Assembly (NCBI GenBank): GCA_900317295.1
Contig: ONGB01000008.1
Location: forward strand, 18,837 to 64,954
Direction: 5' to 3'
Origin: an uncultured Erysipelotrichaceae bacterium
Lineage (GTDB): Bacteria > Bacillota_I > Bacilli_A > RFN20 > CAG-826
DNA: 46,118 nt
Part shown: one piece after another, positions 1 to 7,849 of the stretch
Layout of the letters: every line of letters begins with the position of its first letter
How positions within the stretch are numbered: the first letter of the stretch is position 1
The notes under the pieces: generated by a model
The model's database searches: none
The model's input: only the letters and a program-made list of their open reading frames with translations
What the model was told of the DNA's origin: nothing
Position numbers and translations under genes: made by a program

Positions 1-498
1 AGCGGTTTTACTTGTTTCGACTCCTCTGATAATAAACTTGTCATTTTCAAACACGCCATCAGTAGAGGATTCAAAAACATAGCCTTCGTCGAACTCTACG
101 GTAAAAATGGCATCCGTCCCTTTTTCAATGGTCATCGGATTCTCAGACGTTACAGAGTAATGACAATTCTCATATGTTTCGAGAAAAACGGTGACCATCT
201 CTGCGCAATCGATGTGGATGGTCTTAGAGTATTGGACGTTTTCAACGAGCAAATATCCATTGTCAAAAGTCCCGTCGCTAGAATTCTTGTATCCATAGTC
301 GTCATTAAAGGCGAGACCGAATCGCACATCAGAGCCCCGTTTCACCTTTTGGGGGTTGGGGGATTCAATTTGATAGCAATCGCTTTCTTCGACCGCGATA
401 ACGACATTGTCATCGTTGTTGTAATAGATGGTTTCTGTCGTGCACGAACAAAGAAACAACGACAGAACAAATGCGATGACTTTTACAAAGCCCTTCAT
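1..498 (-). CDS. Lipoprotein with internal repeats, 3' end outside window
   Basis: Reading the minus strand from the ATG at 498 gives 166 open codons running off the left edge. The first 20 residues are a lipoprotein signal peptide ending in a lipobox (LFLCSC), so the mature protein should be a lipid-anchored surface protein. The rest carries two repeats of about 60 residues, each with a Gly/Ser-Thr-Asp-Gly-x-Phe-x-Asn motif followed by 'NGYLLVENV' or 'NDKFIIRGV', resembling small beta-rich extracellular repeats. The ATG lies one base after the stop of the SGNH gene (TGATATG), so the two are probably translationally coupled in the acylation operon. Function is unknown; no enzyme motif is visible in the part present. 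Confidence 0.8.
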   Translation of the reverse strand, partial: MKGFVKVIAFVLSLFLCSCTTETIYYNNDDNVVIAVEESDCYQIESPNPQKVKRGSDVRFGLAFNDDYGYKNSSDGTFDNGYLLVENVQYSKTIHIDCAEMVTVFLETYENCHYSVTSENPMTIEKGTDAIFTVEFDEGYVFESSTDGVFENDKFIIRGVETSKTA

Positions 499-499
499 A

Positions 500-1951
500 T
501 CAGTACCTCACGAAGTAGGAGGCGTATGCGCCCCAATAATAATCGGTTGCAAAGTCAGTGAAACAATCGTTGTGGATGAAGATCCTGAAATCTGATGTGA
601 CGTTTTCGATCATGCTCCCAGTATAAGACACGATGATGTCAGAGGGGTGGAAGGTCTCGATATACACGTTTCTTAAAGAAGGACAATTCCCAAAACAACC
701 ATCCATAAGAATACCGATGCTGGTTGGAATTACCACATTGTCTATTTGAGTGCAGTGGGCAAAGGCGTTTTGGCCGATTCCCACTACCCGTTTCCCATTC
801 GCAACTGAAGGAAGGGCGATATTAGAATCGCCTAAATGATCACCACTCACCCCGGAAATAATGAGGGAATCTTCGTATTCTTGATACTCAAAGCAAGCAG
901 CGGTCTCGCTGTCTTCCCCAATTTTCTCCCCCTCAGGATACGCAGGGGTTTCCGGAATGGCAAAAGAAGGTCTCGAACCCTCTTCAAAAACATCGCGATA
1001 AAGGTCTTGAGCAAAAAGCCACGAACGAAGGATTGCGCCAGCGTCATTTAAGTGAAAATTCGAGTCGAAAAAGAAATGCGGATCCATAACGTATTCCTGA
1101 GGATTGCCAATAACTTTGCAAGAAAGGCTCTCTCTAATGGACCAGTAATAATCTGTTGCGGCGGACATGTTTACTACCGCTTTTTCATCGACCGGTGAGA
1201 ACGCGTAAAAGAGCTCGGCTTTTTTCTTTTTGATTTGTTTGTCATAGCCGTTCAAATAATCGAAAAAACCATCACCGATAGTTTCGGCGAAATCAACCAC
1301 CATGGTCGGATCGTAATGTAGGCTCATCCGATTAGCAGCCCTGATGGGAAGGTCGTTCTCGTCTTTTTCTTCGTAGGAGATGTCCCCATATTTGTTAAAA
1401 CTCTTTCGCTGATAAACCCCCGTTGGTTCAATAATCGTCCTTTGTTTGGCTCTATTGGCCACGAAAGAGAAATAGCTCCCAGTCACAGAATCTCGGTTTT
1501 CTTTCGGTAGCTTTTGAAGAATGCTCATATCATCTTCGATGGCTTTGAGGGTTGACTCTGGGCTAAAGAACAAACTGGTTGATTGATTGTTAATTTCAGG
1601 GATAACGAAAACCAAGTCTCCTTTCCCAATGCAATCAAGCGCAAGATCCATCATTATTTTGGTCCCCAGCATCGCATAGAGGCCGAAGTTCACCACTTTA
1701 TATTCGGGGAACTCTTCTTCGATCAGCCGAGAATTGAAACCGAACGCAACATTGGATCCCCCGACCAAAACTATCTTTTTCTGTTTTTTCAGCGTTTGAA
1801 GATTGTGAACTTTATCCACCAAAGCGGCATAGTAGGTTTTCGAATAAATGTGAGGTTGATTCGCCGCTACGGCAAAAAAGATGGCAAAAGGGGATAGAGT
1901 TAGCGCAACCCCAAGCACAAGAAGCGAGATCTTTACCAATACCTTTTTCAT
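500..1951 (-). CDS. SGNH-hydrolase-like membrane protein with C-terminal leucine-rich repeats (MBOAT partner)
   Basis: 483 residues with one N-terminal membrane segment (about 7-30). An SGNH/GDSL-like fold follows: the nucleophile motif appears as GGSNVAFG near residue 65, and a late 'DSNFHLND' near 300 fits the catalytic Asp-x-x-His pair. Proteins of this AlgX/DltD-like kind typically sit beside MBOAT acyltransferases and complete O-acylation of cell-surface polymers outside the membrane. Residues from about 360 carry BspA-type (LRR_5) repeats (NAFAHC..., GCFGNCPSLRNVYI), a common cell-surface module. The gene starts three bases after the stop of the MBOAT frame and ends one base before the next ATG, a tight operon. 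SGNH assignment is by motif and context; substrate unknown. Confidence 0.75.
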   Translation of the reverse strand: MKKVLVKISLLVLGVALTLSPFAIFFAVAANQPHIYSKTYYAALVDKVHNLQTLKKQKKIVLVGGSNVAFGFNSRLIEEEFPEYKVVNFGLYAMLGTKIMMDLALDCIGKGDLVFVIPEINNQSTSLFFSPESTLKAIEDDMSILQKLPKENRDSVTGSYFSFVANRAKQRTIIEPTGVYQRKSFNKYGDISYEEKDENDLPIRAANRMSLHYDPTMVVDFAETIGDGFFDYLNGYDKQIKKKKAELFYAFSPVDEKAVVNMSAATDYYWSIRESLSCKVIGNPQEYVMDPHFFFDSNFHLNDAGAILRSWLFAQDLYRDVFEEGSRPSFAIPETPAYPEGEKIGEDSETAACFEYQEYEDSLIISGVSGDHLGDSNIALPSVANGKRVVGIGQNAFAHCTQIDNVVIPTSIGILMDGCFGNCPSLRNVYIETFHPSDIIVSYTGSMIENVTSDFRIFIHNDCFTDFATDYYWGAYASYFVRY

Positions 1952-1954
1952 AGT

Positions 1955-3611
1955 TTAAAAATCGAAGTATATAAACGCCGATTCGCTCCCTCCCACGGAA
2001 TTCAAGAACATGAAGACGAAAATTGAAACGGAAACAAAAACGACCGTCAGCGAGAACAAAGAAGACGTCTCTACGAACTGGTAATGTTTATTCTTTCCCA
2101 TCCATTTATCTTTGCGTTCCAAAAGGAATTTCAAACCGACAAGGACGGCTACCATTACCAACGCCAGAACAAACAAACCATTGGCTTTGGAAACCGTTGC
2201 ATCCGCAAACACCGAGTAGGAACTTGGTATCCAGAATCTAATCATGTGCCAGCCGAATCGCGCAGCTTCGGTGATCGTGTTAGAACGGAATAAAACCCAG
2301 CCAAAATTAACAAACAGGAATGTACCGACAATCGAAAGAATCCGAAGTACTGGTTTGGGTTCTTTTTCCAAAATGGGTCCCCCCCCCCGCTTTTTTAATG
2401 ACTCTTGGCAAACCGCAAAGAACCAGCAAAACGCCATGGTATAGGCCCCAAACAATAAACGTCCAATTTGCGCCGTGCCATAGGCCGGAAACCAGCCAGA
2501 CGATTAATGTGTTAATCACCCATCGCCAGATCGGGACTCGATTGCCCCCAAGAGGAATGTAGATGTATTTCTTCAACCAAGTCCCCAAAGTGATATGCCA
2601 TCTGCGCCAAAAATCTTGAATGGAGGATGACAAATACGGAGTATCAAAATTCTCTTCTAGCCTAATGCCAAACAGTCCGCTTATGCCGATGGTGATATCC
2701 GCAAAACCAGAAAAATCACAATAAAGCTGAATGGTATAGAGCAGGCTCGTCAAGAGTAAACTACCCCCAAACTGATTTTCGAGGTTTGCATACGAAGCGT
2801 TCACATAAAGATTCAGAACATTTGCAATGGCGATTTTCTTTATCAAACCGATTGAAATCCTAAACAAGGGTTTAAGGTATTCCGTTTCAGTAAACCCATG
2901 TTCGCCAAACAAACCATCCTGTTTTAAGGTGTCATAACTAGAAATCGGACCCTGAAGAATCTTTGGAAAGTAGGAAACGAACAGCAAGAATTTCAAAAGG
3001 TTTTTCTCTGCAATGGTATCGCGTTTACAACAATCGACGTTGTAGGCGATCAAAGAGAATGTATAAAAGGAAATCCCCAAAGGAATAATGAAGTTATAGG
3101 TGGTTAGACTTAGGTGAAACAGGGAGTTCACGCTGCCCGCGAAGAAATTGTAGTATTTCAAAATCGCCAAGGCGGCGACATTTACCAAGACGGCTACGCC
3201 AGTAACAAAGTTTTCATAAAACCTTCGCTCGGTATGAGACTCTATAAAAGTTGGGTGTAAATCGTATTCAACGACCTCCCCTTGCGAAAAGGATTCTTTT
3301 TGAAATAGCCTGTGCTGAGTCAAAAGGGCGGCCAAATAAGAAACAAGCGAACTCGCACCTAAATACACTAAATAAACCCAATTAGATAAACCGTAGAATG
3401 CCAAAGAGGCAACCAATAAAACAGACCATTGAGGAATAATGACCTTTTTTGCGAGTTTATTAAGACCGCGGACGACATAAAACAGAGTGAATGTCGTGGC
3501 GAGTAGTATTAAAAAGTTCAGTGAAAAAAGGTCCACGAAAAGAAAAGTAGCACGAACGCATATAAGCTTCAAGCGCCCGCGCAAAAAACGAATATTTGCG
3601 TACGCACTCAT
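1955..3611 (-). CDS. MBOAT membrane O-acyltransferase, reading frame split at a G10 tract
   Basis: Polytopic acyltransferase of the AlgI/DltB-like MBOAT family, which passes acyl groups across the membrane to extracellular polysaccharides. Family signatures are clear: 'FWRRWHITLGTWLKKYIYIPLGG' spans about residues 335-357, and 'SGLWHGANWTFIVWG' carries the catalytic-type His. The first frame (3611 to 2307) goes off at ten consecutive G residues (minus strand) and would end in unrelated residues. The natural C-terminus (PILEKEPKPVLRILSIVGTF..., down to 1955) continues in another frame; nine or twelve G would join them into one protein of about 551 residues. The start is uncertain: no good ribosome site precedes 3611, and a GTG about 26 codons later would give a more typical N-terminus. 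It heads the acylation operon. Confidence 0.8.
2379..2388. repeat. Poly-C/G homopolymer tract, 10 bases, inside MBOAT gene
   Basis: Ten consecutive C on the plus strand (G on the coding strand) lie exactly where the two MBOAT frames meet. Tracts of this length slip during replication and can switch genes on and off; they are also a classic place for sequencing or assembly errors. Confidence 0.95.
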
Positions 3612-3695
3612 GAAGAAAGCTGAGCAAGGATCGCAGTTTCAACTGTCGCTACTGAATTCTCTGTAATTCAAAGGTACGCTTTTTTGTACTTTGTC

Positions 3696-4811
3696 CTAAA
3701 ACTCATCCACCCTAGGAACATATATCTTCTTCCGTTCCTCTTTGACATCATAGATGGACATACCGGTGTTCTTTTTGAATGTAATAACGATCGCTGACCA
3801 GGGATCATCATATTCCAATAATCCCGTCGCCAATCGGAAAGCATTGTCCACCACTTCAAACTCCGTTAACGAATAACCACAGAAACCATATAGGGACAAT
3901 AACGCATCCTTGTTTATCGGTAGGACTAACCCTGTCAATAGGAGCTCTACTCTTGTAGGCCTTTGCCATACCGCTTTGCCATCTTTCGTCTTGACCGCCT
4001 TCCATTCATATTCCGGCGCATGGCTGGACTTCACTCCCTTAACGTAAGGTAGTGGTTTGCCCTCCCGCTTAGCTAAAGCGATAGAACGGATCATAAAGCC
4101 TAGCTTATCCGCTTGTCGCGCCTTAAATAAGCTCACTAACGCATTGACATTATTCCACGCGTTAGATAAGGCTTCCTTCCTTTTCCTAGGGCTGATCCCC
4201 ACGTAATGATAGATGATGCGCCTAAACAAAGACGCGAAGCTTTCCCCGGGGATCGCCCCCACGGAAAAAAGGAAATAATCCTGTTTAGGCGCATCATCGC
4301 CTACACGGGGATGAGGCAATATCCGATTCAGATCCAAGGGTTTGGATTCATTTTGGAGATCAAGGCAGATATCCATCTCGGGATGCTGTTCTAGGAACGG
4401 GAAAGCCACCCTGCGGAAGATATGATCCGCGATGGAATCCGGATATCCATGATCCCCCGTCCCCAATAAGGGGAATACCACGCGCCGACCTTTATCTACG
4501 GCTTTCTCTAACGCGTCCTGGATGCATTTCTGCAACTGATTGGCGCTAGGATCGAAATGCTCATACGGAACGATGACGTGCAAGATCTTCTTCGCGTGCA
4601 GCCCATAGGCGGAAGTGAAGAAGCTAGACCCAAAAGGCAAGTTCTCCCCATGGGCCTTCACCTGCATCAACAAAGCCTCGGGATCGCTGCAGCAAGATAG
4701 GATGGATTGAAACCACCGCCCGGGCTTATCGATGTTCTTCCCCGCGGATAAGGGATTGACGATGATGTCCGCCTCTAGCTCGGCGATATCCTGCTTGGTC
4801 TTAAGGAACAT
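3696..4811 (-). CDS. Macro-domain (ADP-ribose-binding-like) protein with unknown C-terminal half
   Basis: 371 residues. The N-terminal 160 residues fit a macro domain: 'ADIIVNPLSAG' (14-24) matches the ADIIVN(A/P) motif contacting adenine-ribose, and 'GTGDHGYP' (117-124) matches the phosphate-binding G-x-G-x-x-G-(Y/F)-P loop. Macro domains bind or hydrolyse ADP-ribose and its adducts. The remaining 200 residues are not recognised and contain a basic, alpha-helical stretch (ISPRKRKEALSNAWNNVNALVSLF) and aromatic clusters. The gene is separated from the upstream sigma-4 operon by a terminator and probably has its own promoter. A ribosome site AAAGGAG sits 14 bases before the ATG, rather far. 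Whether it acts with the neighbouring AAA+ operon is not known. Confidence 0.7.
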   Translation of the reverse strand: MFLKTKQDIAELEADIIVNPLSAGKNIDKPGRWFQSILSCCSDPEALLMQVKAHGENLPFGSSFFTSAYGLHAKKILHVIVPYEHFDPSANQLQKCIQDALEKAVDKGRRVVFPLLGTGDHGYPDSIADHIFRRVAFPFLEQHPEMDICLDLQNESKPLDLNRILPHPRVGDDAPKQDYFLFSVGAIPGESFASLFRRIIYHYVGISPRKRKEALSNAWNNVNALVSLFKARQADKLGFMIRSIALAKREGKPLPYVKGVKSSHAPEYEWKAVKTKDGKAVWQRPTRVELLLTGLVLPINKDALLSLYGFCGYSLTEFEVVDNAFRLATGLLEYDDPWSAIVITFKKNTGMSIYDVKEERKKIYVPRVDEF

Positions 4812-4865
4812 ACGTCCCTATGCTACTCCTTTCGCTTAATCTGTCCACACCCCCCTCCCTCCATC

Positions 4866-4894
4866 AAAAAAAGCCCATCATTTCTGGGCTTTTT
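4866..4894 (-). terminator. Rho-independent terminator after sigma-4 operon
   Basis: A perfect 10-bp stem (AAAAAGCCCA / TGGGCTTTTT, 4868-4877 with 4885-4894) closes a 7-base loop and is followed on the minus strand by seven T. It overlaps the last codons of the sigma-4 gene and ends the AAA+ operon. The stem is symmetric enough to work in both directions. Confidence 0.85.
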
Positions 4895-5111
4895 GGGATG
4901 GGGCTTCCACTGCTTTCATCTTGCGGAATGCTTTAGACTCTATCTGACGGACCCTTTCGCGGGTGATCCCTAGGCGCTCCCCCACCTCCTTTAGATCCAT
5001 CGGCTTGCCGTCTTTGATCCCCGAACGAAGCAATAGGATCTCTAATTCCCGCGGGGATAATAGATCCGCATGCTCGCGGAGCAGATCCATCTCTTCTTTG
5101 TTATAGGGCAT
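4878..5111 (-). CDS. Stand-alone sigma-70 region 4-like DNA-binding protein
   Basis: 77 residues made almost wholly of a sigma-70 region 4 helix-turn-helix: 'LSPRELEILLLR' then 'LKEVGERLGITRERVRQIESKAFRKM' (residues about 40-66), the segment that reads the -35 box in housekeeping sigma factors. Regions 1-3 are missing, so it cannot replace a sigma factor; it may bind RNA polymerase beta-flap or DNA as a small regulator. It is the last gene of the AAA+ operon, 4 bp after the preceding gene, and its 3' end is inside the terminator. Fold assignment is confident, role is inferred. Confidence 0.85.
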   Translation of the reverse strand: MPYNKEEMDLLREHADLLSPRELEILLLRSGIKDGKPMDLKEVGERLGITRERVRQIESKAFRKMKAVEAPSQKAQK

Positions 5112-5115
5112 ATAG

Positions 5116-5337
5116 TCACTTTAACTCCTTTTCTATGGCTTTGATCAGTTCTTCATCGCTTAGGGACGCGTGTTGTTTGTCTAGGTAGAATCCTAGGGCT
5201 CCTAATATCGCCTCATAGGCATTACGCGTGATTCTCTTCGCCTGGAAGGCCCTCGTCATCCCTAGGGCGATATCCTCATCGCTTATTCCTTTTTTCCGAT
5301 AGGCGGCGATCACTTCATCGAATTCTTGTTGGTTCAT
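5116..5337 (-). CDS. Small conserved-looking protein of unknown function (73 aa)
   Basis: Unrecognised 73-residue, mostly helical protein with no membrane segment. It has two similar acidic stretches, 'KKGISDEDIALGMTRAF' and 'LSDEELIKAIEKEL', and a central 'ITRNAYEAILGALGFYL' that resembles helices seen in small phage-type proteins. It lies 4 bp before the sigma-4 gene and 15 bp after the preceding gene, with an AAGGAT-like ribosome site, so it belongs to the same transcript. Reality is supported by tight packing in the operon; function unknown. Confidence 0.65.
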   Translation of the reverse strand: MNQQEFDEVIAAYRKKGISDEDIALGMTRAFQAKRITRNAYEAILGALGFYLDKQHASLSDEELIKAIEKELK

Positions 5338-5352
5338 CTGTTTATATCCTTC

Positions 5353-5556
5353 TTATGCTTTGGGCAGATAGGGCTTGATCAATTCATACACGAACTCGTC
5401 ATTGAATACGAACTTGATGCTATGGACATCCATTTCCCTTTGTCCATTCAGGGCTTGCTGGGTGGCCCGATAGAACCCCACGAGCACCGCTTCTAAATAG
5501 TATTCCCCGATGGAATCTTCTAATAACTCCGCCGCTTTTTTCGCTTTGTCGGTCAT
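5353..5556 (-). CDS. Small protein of unknown function (67 aa), AAA+ operon
   Basis: The start is placed at the ATG at 5556 because AAAGGAG lies 7 bases before it; an in-frame ATG five codons upstream overlaps that ribosome site and has none of its own. The product is a helical, soluble protein (MTDKAKKAAELLEDSIGEYY...) with a C-terminal 'VYELIKPYLPKA'. No family is recognised. It sits between the AAA+ ATPase and the 73-residue protein with short gaps (33 and 15 bp), so it may be an adaptor or partner of the ATPase; that is inference from position only. Confidence 0.65.
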   Translation of the reverse strand: MTDKAKKAAELLEDSIGEYYLEAVLVGFYRATQQALNGQREMDVHSIKFVFNDEFVYELIKPYLPKA

Positions 5557-5589
5557 TTTTTCTCCTTTCATTGTTTGTCCGCACGGGGA

Positions 5590-6417
5590 TCAGCCGATCT
5601 CCGCGAAGGGATCATGGATATCGTTAGCGACCGCTTGGATCATCTCGACGGAGATCGGCGTTCCCCGATATCGGTTCCTGGCGTTGCAACGGTCCAAGAT
5701 CTCTAACGCCGCATCGGGGTTAGACGAGAAAGCGGATAGGCCTAAGGATTCCGCGTATATCGCTTCTAGCAGGCTTTCGTCTACATCCTTCTCGATCTTC
5801 TTGGCGAATTCCCGTAACGCGGAGAGGGTGTTCTCTTTCTCCGGGGCTTCCACTTTGATCACCGAGAAGCGTCGCATGAAGGCCTTATCCGCCAACACCT
5901 TCCTTTTGAACTCCTTTGGGGTCGTCGCCCCGACGATGATGATGCGGCCATCCGCCAAATAGGGCTTAAGGATATCGTTAAGCGAAGCGGTCCCATTGAA
6001 CGCCGAGCCATTAAGCCCCCAGAGGGCATGCACCTCATCGACGAAGAGGACGATCTTCGCCGGCATATCCTTTTGCCTGTTATAACAGGATACGTACTCC
6101 AATAGGTCATTGATCTTCTCTTCCACCATCCCAATCAGGGTGCACCCGGATACCAATAGGCTCAGATCAAGCTCAAAGAACCCGAACTTCCTCGTCTTTT
6201 GGGCGGCCTTCCTCACCAGTTGGGTCTTCCCGCATCCGGGCTCGCCCACCAAGATGAGGCTTTGACTCCGCGCCCTGCATAGGCATTCTAGGATCTGGTT
6301 GATCTCCTTTTCCCTTCCCGAGAAATAGGGCACGGGCATCTCCATCTTCCTGACGAAATCGCCATCCTTTCCTTCAAAGAATGTCTCCATATAGGTATTG
6401 GGCGTCATTTTTGACAT
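5590..6417 (-). CDS. Lone ClpA/ClpB D1-like AAA+ ATPase
   Basis: 275 residues from the ATG at 6417, chosen because AAGGAGG precedes it by 11 bases; an upstream TTG would add 16 residues. It resembles the first AAA+ ring domain of Clp chaperones without their N-domain, second ring or ClpP loop. The order is 'YFSGREKEINQILECL' (box before Walker A), Walker A GEPGCGKTQ (about 58-66), Walker B 'IVLFVDEVHAL' (123-133), sensor-1-like 'IIIVGATTPKEF', and an arginine-finger region 'AFMRRFSVI'. A C-terminal lid with 'RYRGTPISVEMIQ' follows. It is likely a hexameric motor or switch ATPase. It leads two small proteins and a sigma-4-like protein in one operon, so a regulatory or defence complex is possible but unproven. 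Confidence 0.8.
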   Translation of the reverse strand: MSKMTPNTYMETFFEGKDGDFVRKMEMPVPYFSGREKEINQILECLCRARSQSLILVGEPGCGKTQLVRKAAQKTRKFGFFELDLSLLVSGCTLIGMVEEKINDLLEYVSCYNRQKDMPAKIVLFVDEVHALWGLNGSAFNGTASLNDILKPYLADGRIIIVGATTPKEFKRKVLADKAFMRRFSVIKVEAPEKENTLSALREFAKKIEKDVDESLLEAIYAESLGLSAFSSNPDAALEILDRCNARNRYRGTPISVEMIQAVANDIHDPFAEIG

Positions 6418-6531
6418 ATCACGGCTTTCCTCCTTGCGCTTTTCGCTTCCATATATACTCGCCAAACCCTTCCTTTTCTTCCGTTTTCCGCGGAAGAATA
6501 GATTTCTTCCCTTTAGGGAATATGCGTCAGC

Positions 6532-6726
6532 TTAAGGCGCATATTTCGCGATAAGCACCAAAATGACGATGGCGACCACCACCACTCTGCCTAGTAAGCC
6601 CAATAAGAAGCCTTTGACGTTAGGTTGGACTTCCGGAACGAGGACGAAGAGTCTGAATAGCCCCCATTCCGTGATCAATAAGCCGATGAAGAACCAACCG
6701 ACGAAGCTGCCGCGTTTCGTAGACAT
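6532..6726 (-). CDS. Small two-helix membrane protein (64 aa)
   Basis: Two strongly hydrophobic segments (about 8-30 and 40-61) joined by a short loop, with a positively charged N-terminus (MSTKRGS). A strong ribosome site (AAAGGAGGGG) lies 7 bases before the ATG. No family recognised. It lies 114 bp upstream of the AAA+ gene on the same strand and may share its transcript, but no linking promoter or terminator evidence was found between them. Confidence 0.65.
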   Translation of the reverse strand: MSTKRGSFVGWFFIGLLITEWGLFRLFVLVPEVQPNVKGFLLGLLGRVVVVAIVILVLIAKYAP

Positions 6727-6837
6727 AAATGGCCCCTCCTTTCTTCCTTTCTAGCCTAACCCCGGTTTCTTTTTCTTTTTCCCTCCAACACGGAAGAATC
6801 CCACGCTCCCTATGGGGAGTGGGCCTATCTCCGATAC

Positions 6838-6865
6838 AAAAACCTCCCATAGGGAGCATGGGAGG
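6838..6865 (-). terminator. Hairpin plus T5, part of nested inverted repeats
   Basis: On the minus strand an 8-bp stem (CCTCCCAT / ATGGGAGG) with a 7-base loop is followed by TTTTT. The loop and 3' arm (6846-6857, CCCATAGGGAGC on the plus strand) are an exact 12-base inverted repeat of 6805-6816 (GCTCCCTATGGG), so a second fold is possible. It lies upstream of the 64-residue membrane protein gene. Confidence 0.55.
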
Positions 6866-6902
6866 GTGGGGGGTGTAGACAAGGTTTTCACCTAGGCCCA
6901 AT

Positions 6903-7083
6903 AAAAAAATGAGCATCAATTCGGGCTCCAATTGCCGTCACTGAATGCTCTACCGTTCGAACGTGTACCTTTTTATGGGCCTGGCATTCTCTTCGCCACT
7001 CTTTTTTGGGAGCGTCCATAACTCAAGAGGCCGTTTATAAGTACGGCTTTGGATGGCTGGCCATATCGTACGCCCAACGGCCA
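6903..7083 (-). ncRNA. Structured RNA-like element, copy 1
   Basis: About 180 bases shared with 12349-12541 and partly with 10069-10175, in the same orientation. In 5'-3' order on the minus strand it has a hairpin (arms TGGCC/GGCCA, 7083-7058), the conserved 'GCCATCCAAAGCCGT', a hairpin GCCGT-loop-ACGGC, 'GGACGCTCCC', 'CCCATAAAAAGGTAC' and 'TTCGAACGGTAGAG'. A last hairpin GAGCAT/ATGCTC (6950-6911) is followed by seven T, like an intrinsic terminator. No long reading frame is conserved between copies, while stems keep pairing when bases differ. I do not recognise a named RNA family. It could be a small RNA, a cis-regulatory leader or a mobile repeat. Confidence 0.55.
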
Positions 7084-7125
7084 TAAAAGCAAATAGGATT
7101 AATTGCGCACCTGCCCGGATTTTTG

Positions 7126-7699
7126 TGTTAGCTGTCAGATGATGTGAGACGCCTTCCGAGCTTCGGGCACCTGATCTCGCCTGTAGTTAACAACAGTTCC
7201 CTCAACTTTGCAAACTCGACCTGGTCCGGCGTCTTCAGGCCAAGCGCCATCCTGGGGGTCGAGTTGTACCTCTTCATCCACCTGGATCCCTGCTCCCTCA
7301 GGTCCCCGAGGGAATGGAAGGAGAGGGTTCGGTAAAACCTCTCCTGGTCGATCCTGTGGCTCCGCTCCACCTTGCCGTTGTGCTCCGGGGTCCTGGGCCT
7401 TATGAGTTTGTGGACGATCCCCTGCCTTTGGCAAAAGGAGTCGAGGAGGCAGCCCCCTCCCCTAGCTCGTCGAAGCGCCTGAGCCATTGGTAAAGCGAAG
7501 ATCTTTTGACGCGGTAATAGGGAAGGACCTTCCATACCTCCCAATGGGTTGGCAAAGATGGGGCGTGTAATTCCTTGCCCCGGGTTGTGGTAGACTATCC
7601 GTGGCATCCTCCTTCTTTGTGTTCCTGGACAGAAACATTGTAAGGTCAGATGCCTTTTTTGCTTTGCGGATTTTGTCTCACATCATTTGGAATAGAACA
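7126..7699 (-). mobile_element. Internally deleted, inactive copy of the window's IS
   Basis: Both ends match the complete element at 17945-19098: TGTT...ATGATGTGAGAC at the left and its inverse at the right. It is 574 bp instead of 1154 bp. The transposase is destroyed. The N-terminal part is frameshifted several times, about 185 central codons holding the first two catalytic Asp are gone, and only the C-terminal part from 'CLLD(S)FCQRQGI' (with HNGKVERSHR) is open. No target duplication is visible around it, and its left end abuts the 5' side of RNA-like element copy 1, so the site has been rearranged. Confidence 0.85.
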
Positions 7700-7845
7700 T
7701 CTGTTAAATCTGGCAAACGGTAGTGTCGGCGCTTAAATGGCGGGGAGCGCGTTCCAACAGTCTCGAAAATCCAATCTCGTTTTTCTTGAACATTAGTCCT
7801 TCAGATTGTCCAACCCCTCCCAAATGTTTAGGATGGTCGTTCAGG
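7700..7845 (-). pseudogene. Remnant of a second AlbA_2-type gene (operator plus C-terminal tail)
   Basis: Just downstream of the AlbA_2 gene, two copies of its operator repeat (7829-7837 and 7842-7850, plus-strand [TC]AGGATRGT, 13 bases apart) are followed on the minus strand by a decayed frame reading 'DWIFETVGTRSPPFKRRHY'. This resembles the intact gene's end 'LNWIFQISEKSPALTVKRK'. It looks like a tandem paralogue collapsed by deletion before the IS relic. The match is short, so this is tentative. Confidence 0.35.
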
Positions 7846-7849
7846 ATAG

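Noticed and set aside
7128-7607. A 159-residue transposase gene
   Set aside because: The first third is out of frame relative to the intact IS and two catalytic Asp are deleted; it is a relic.
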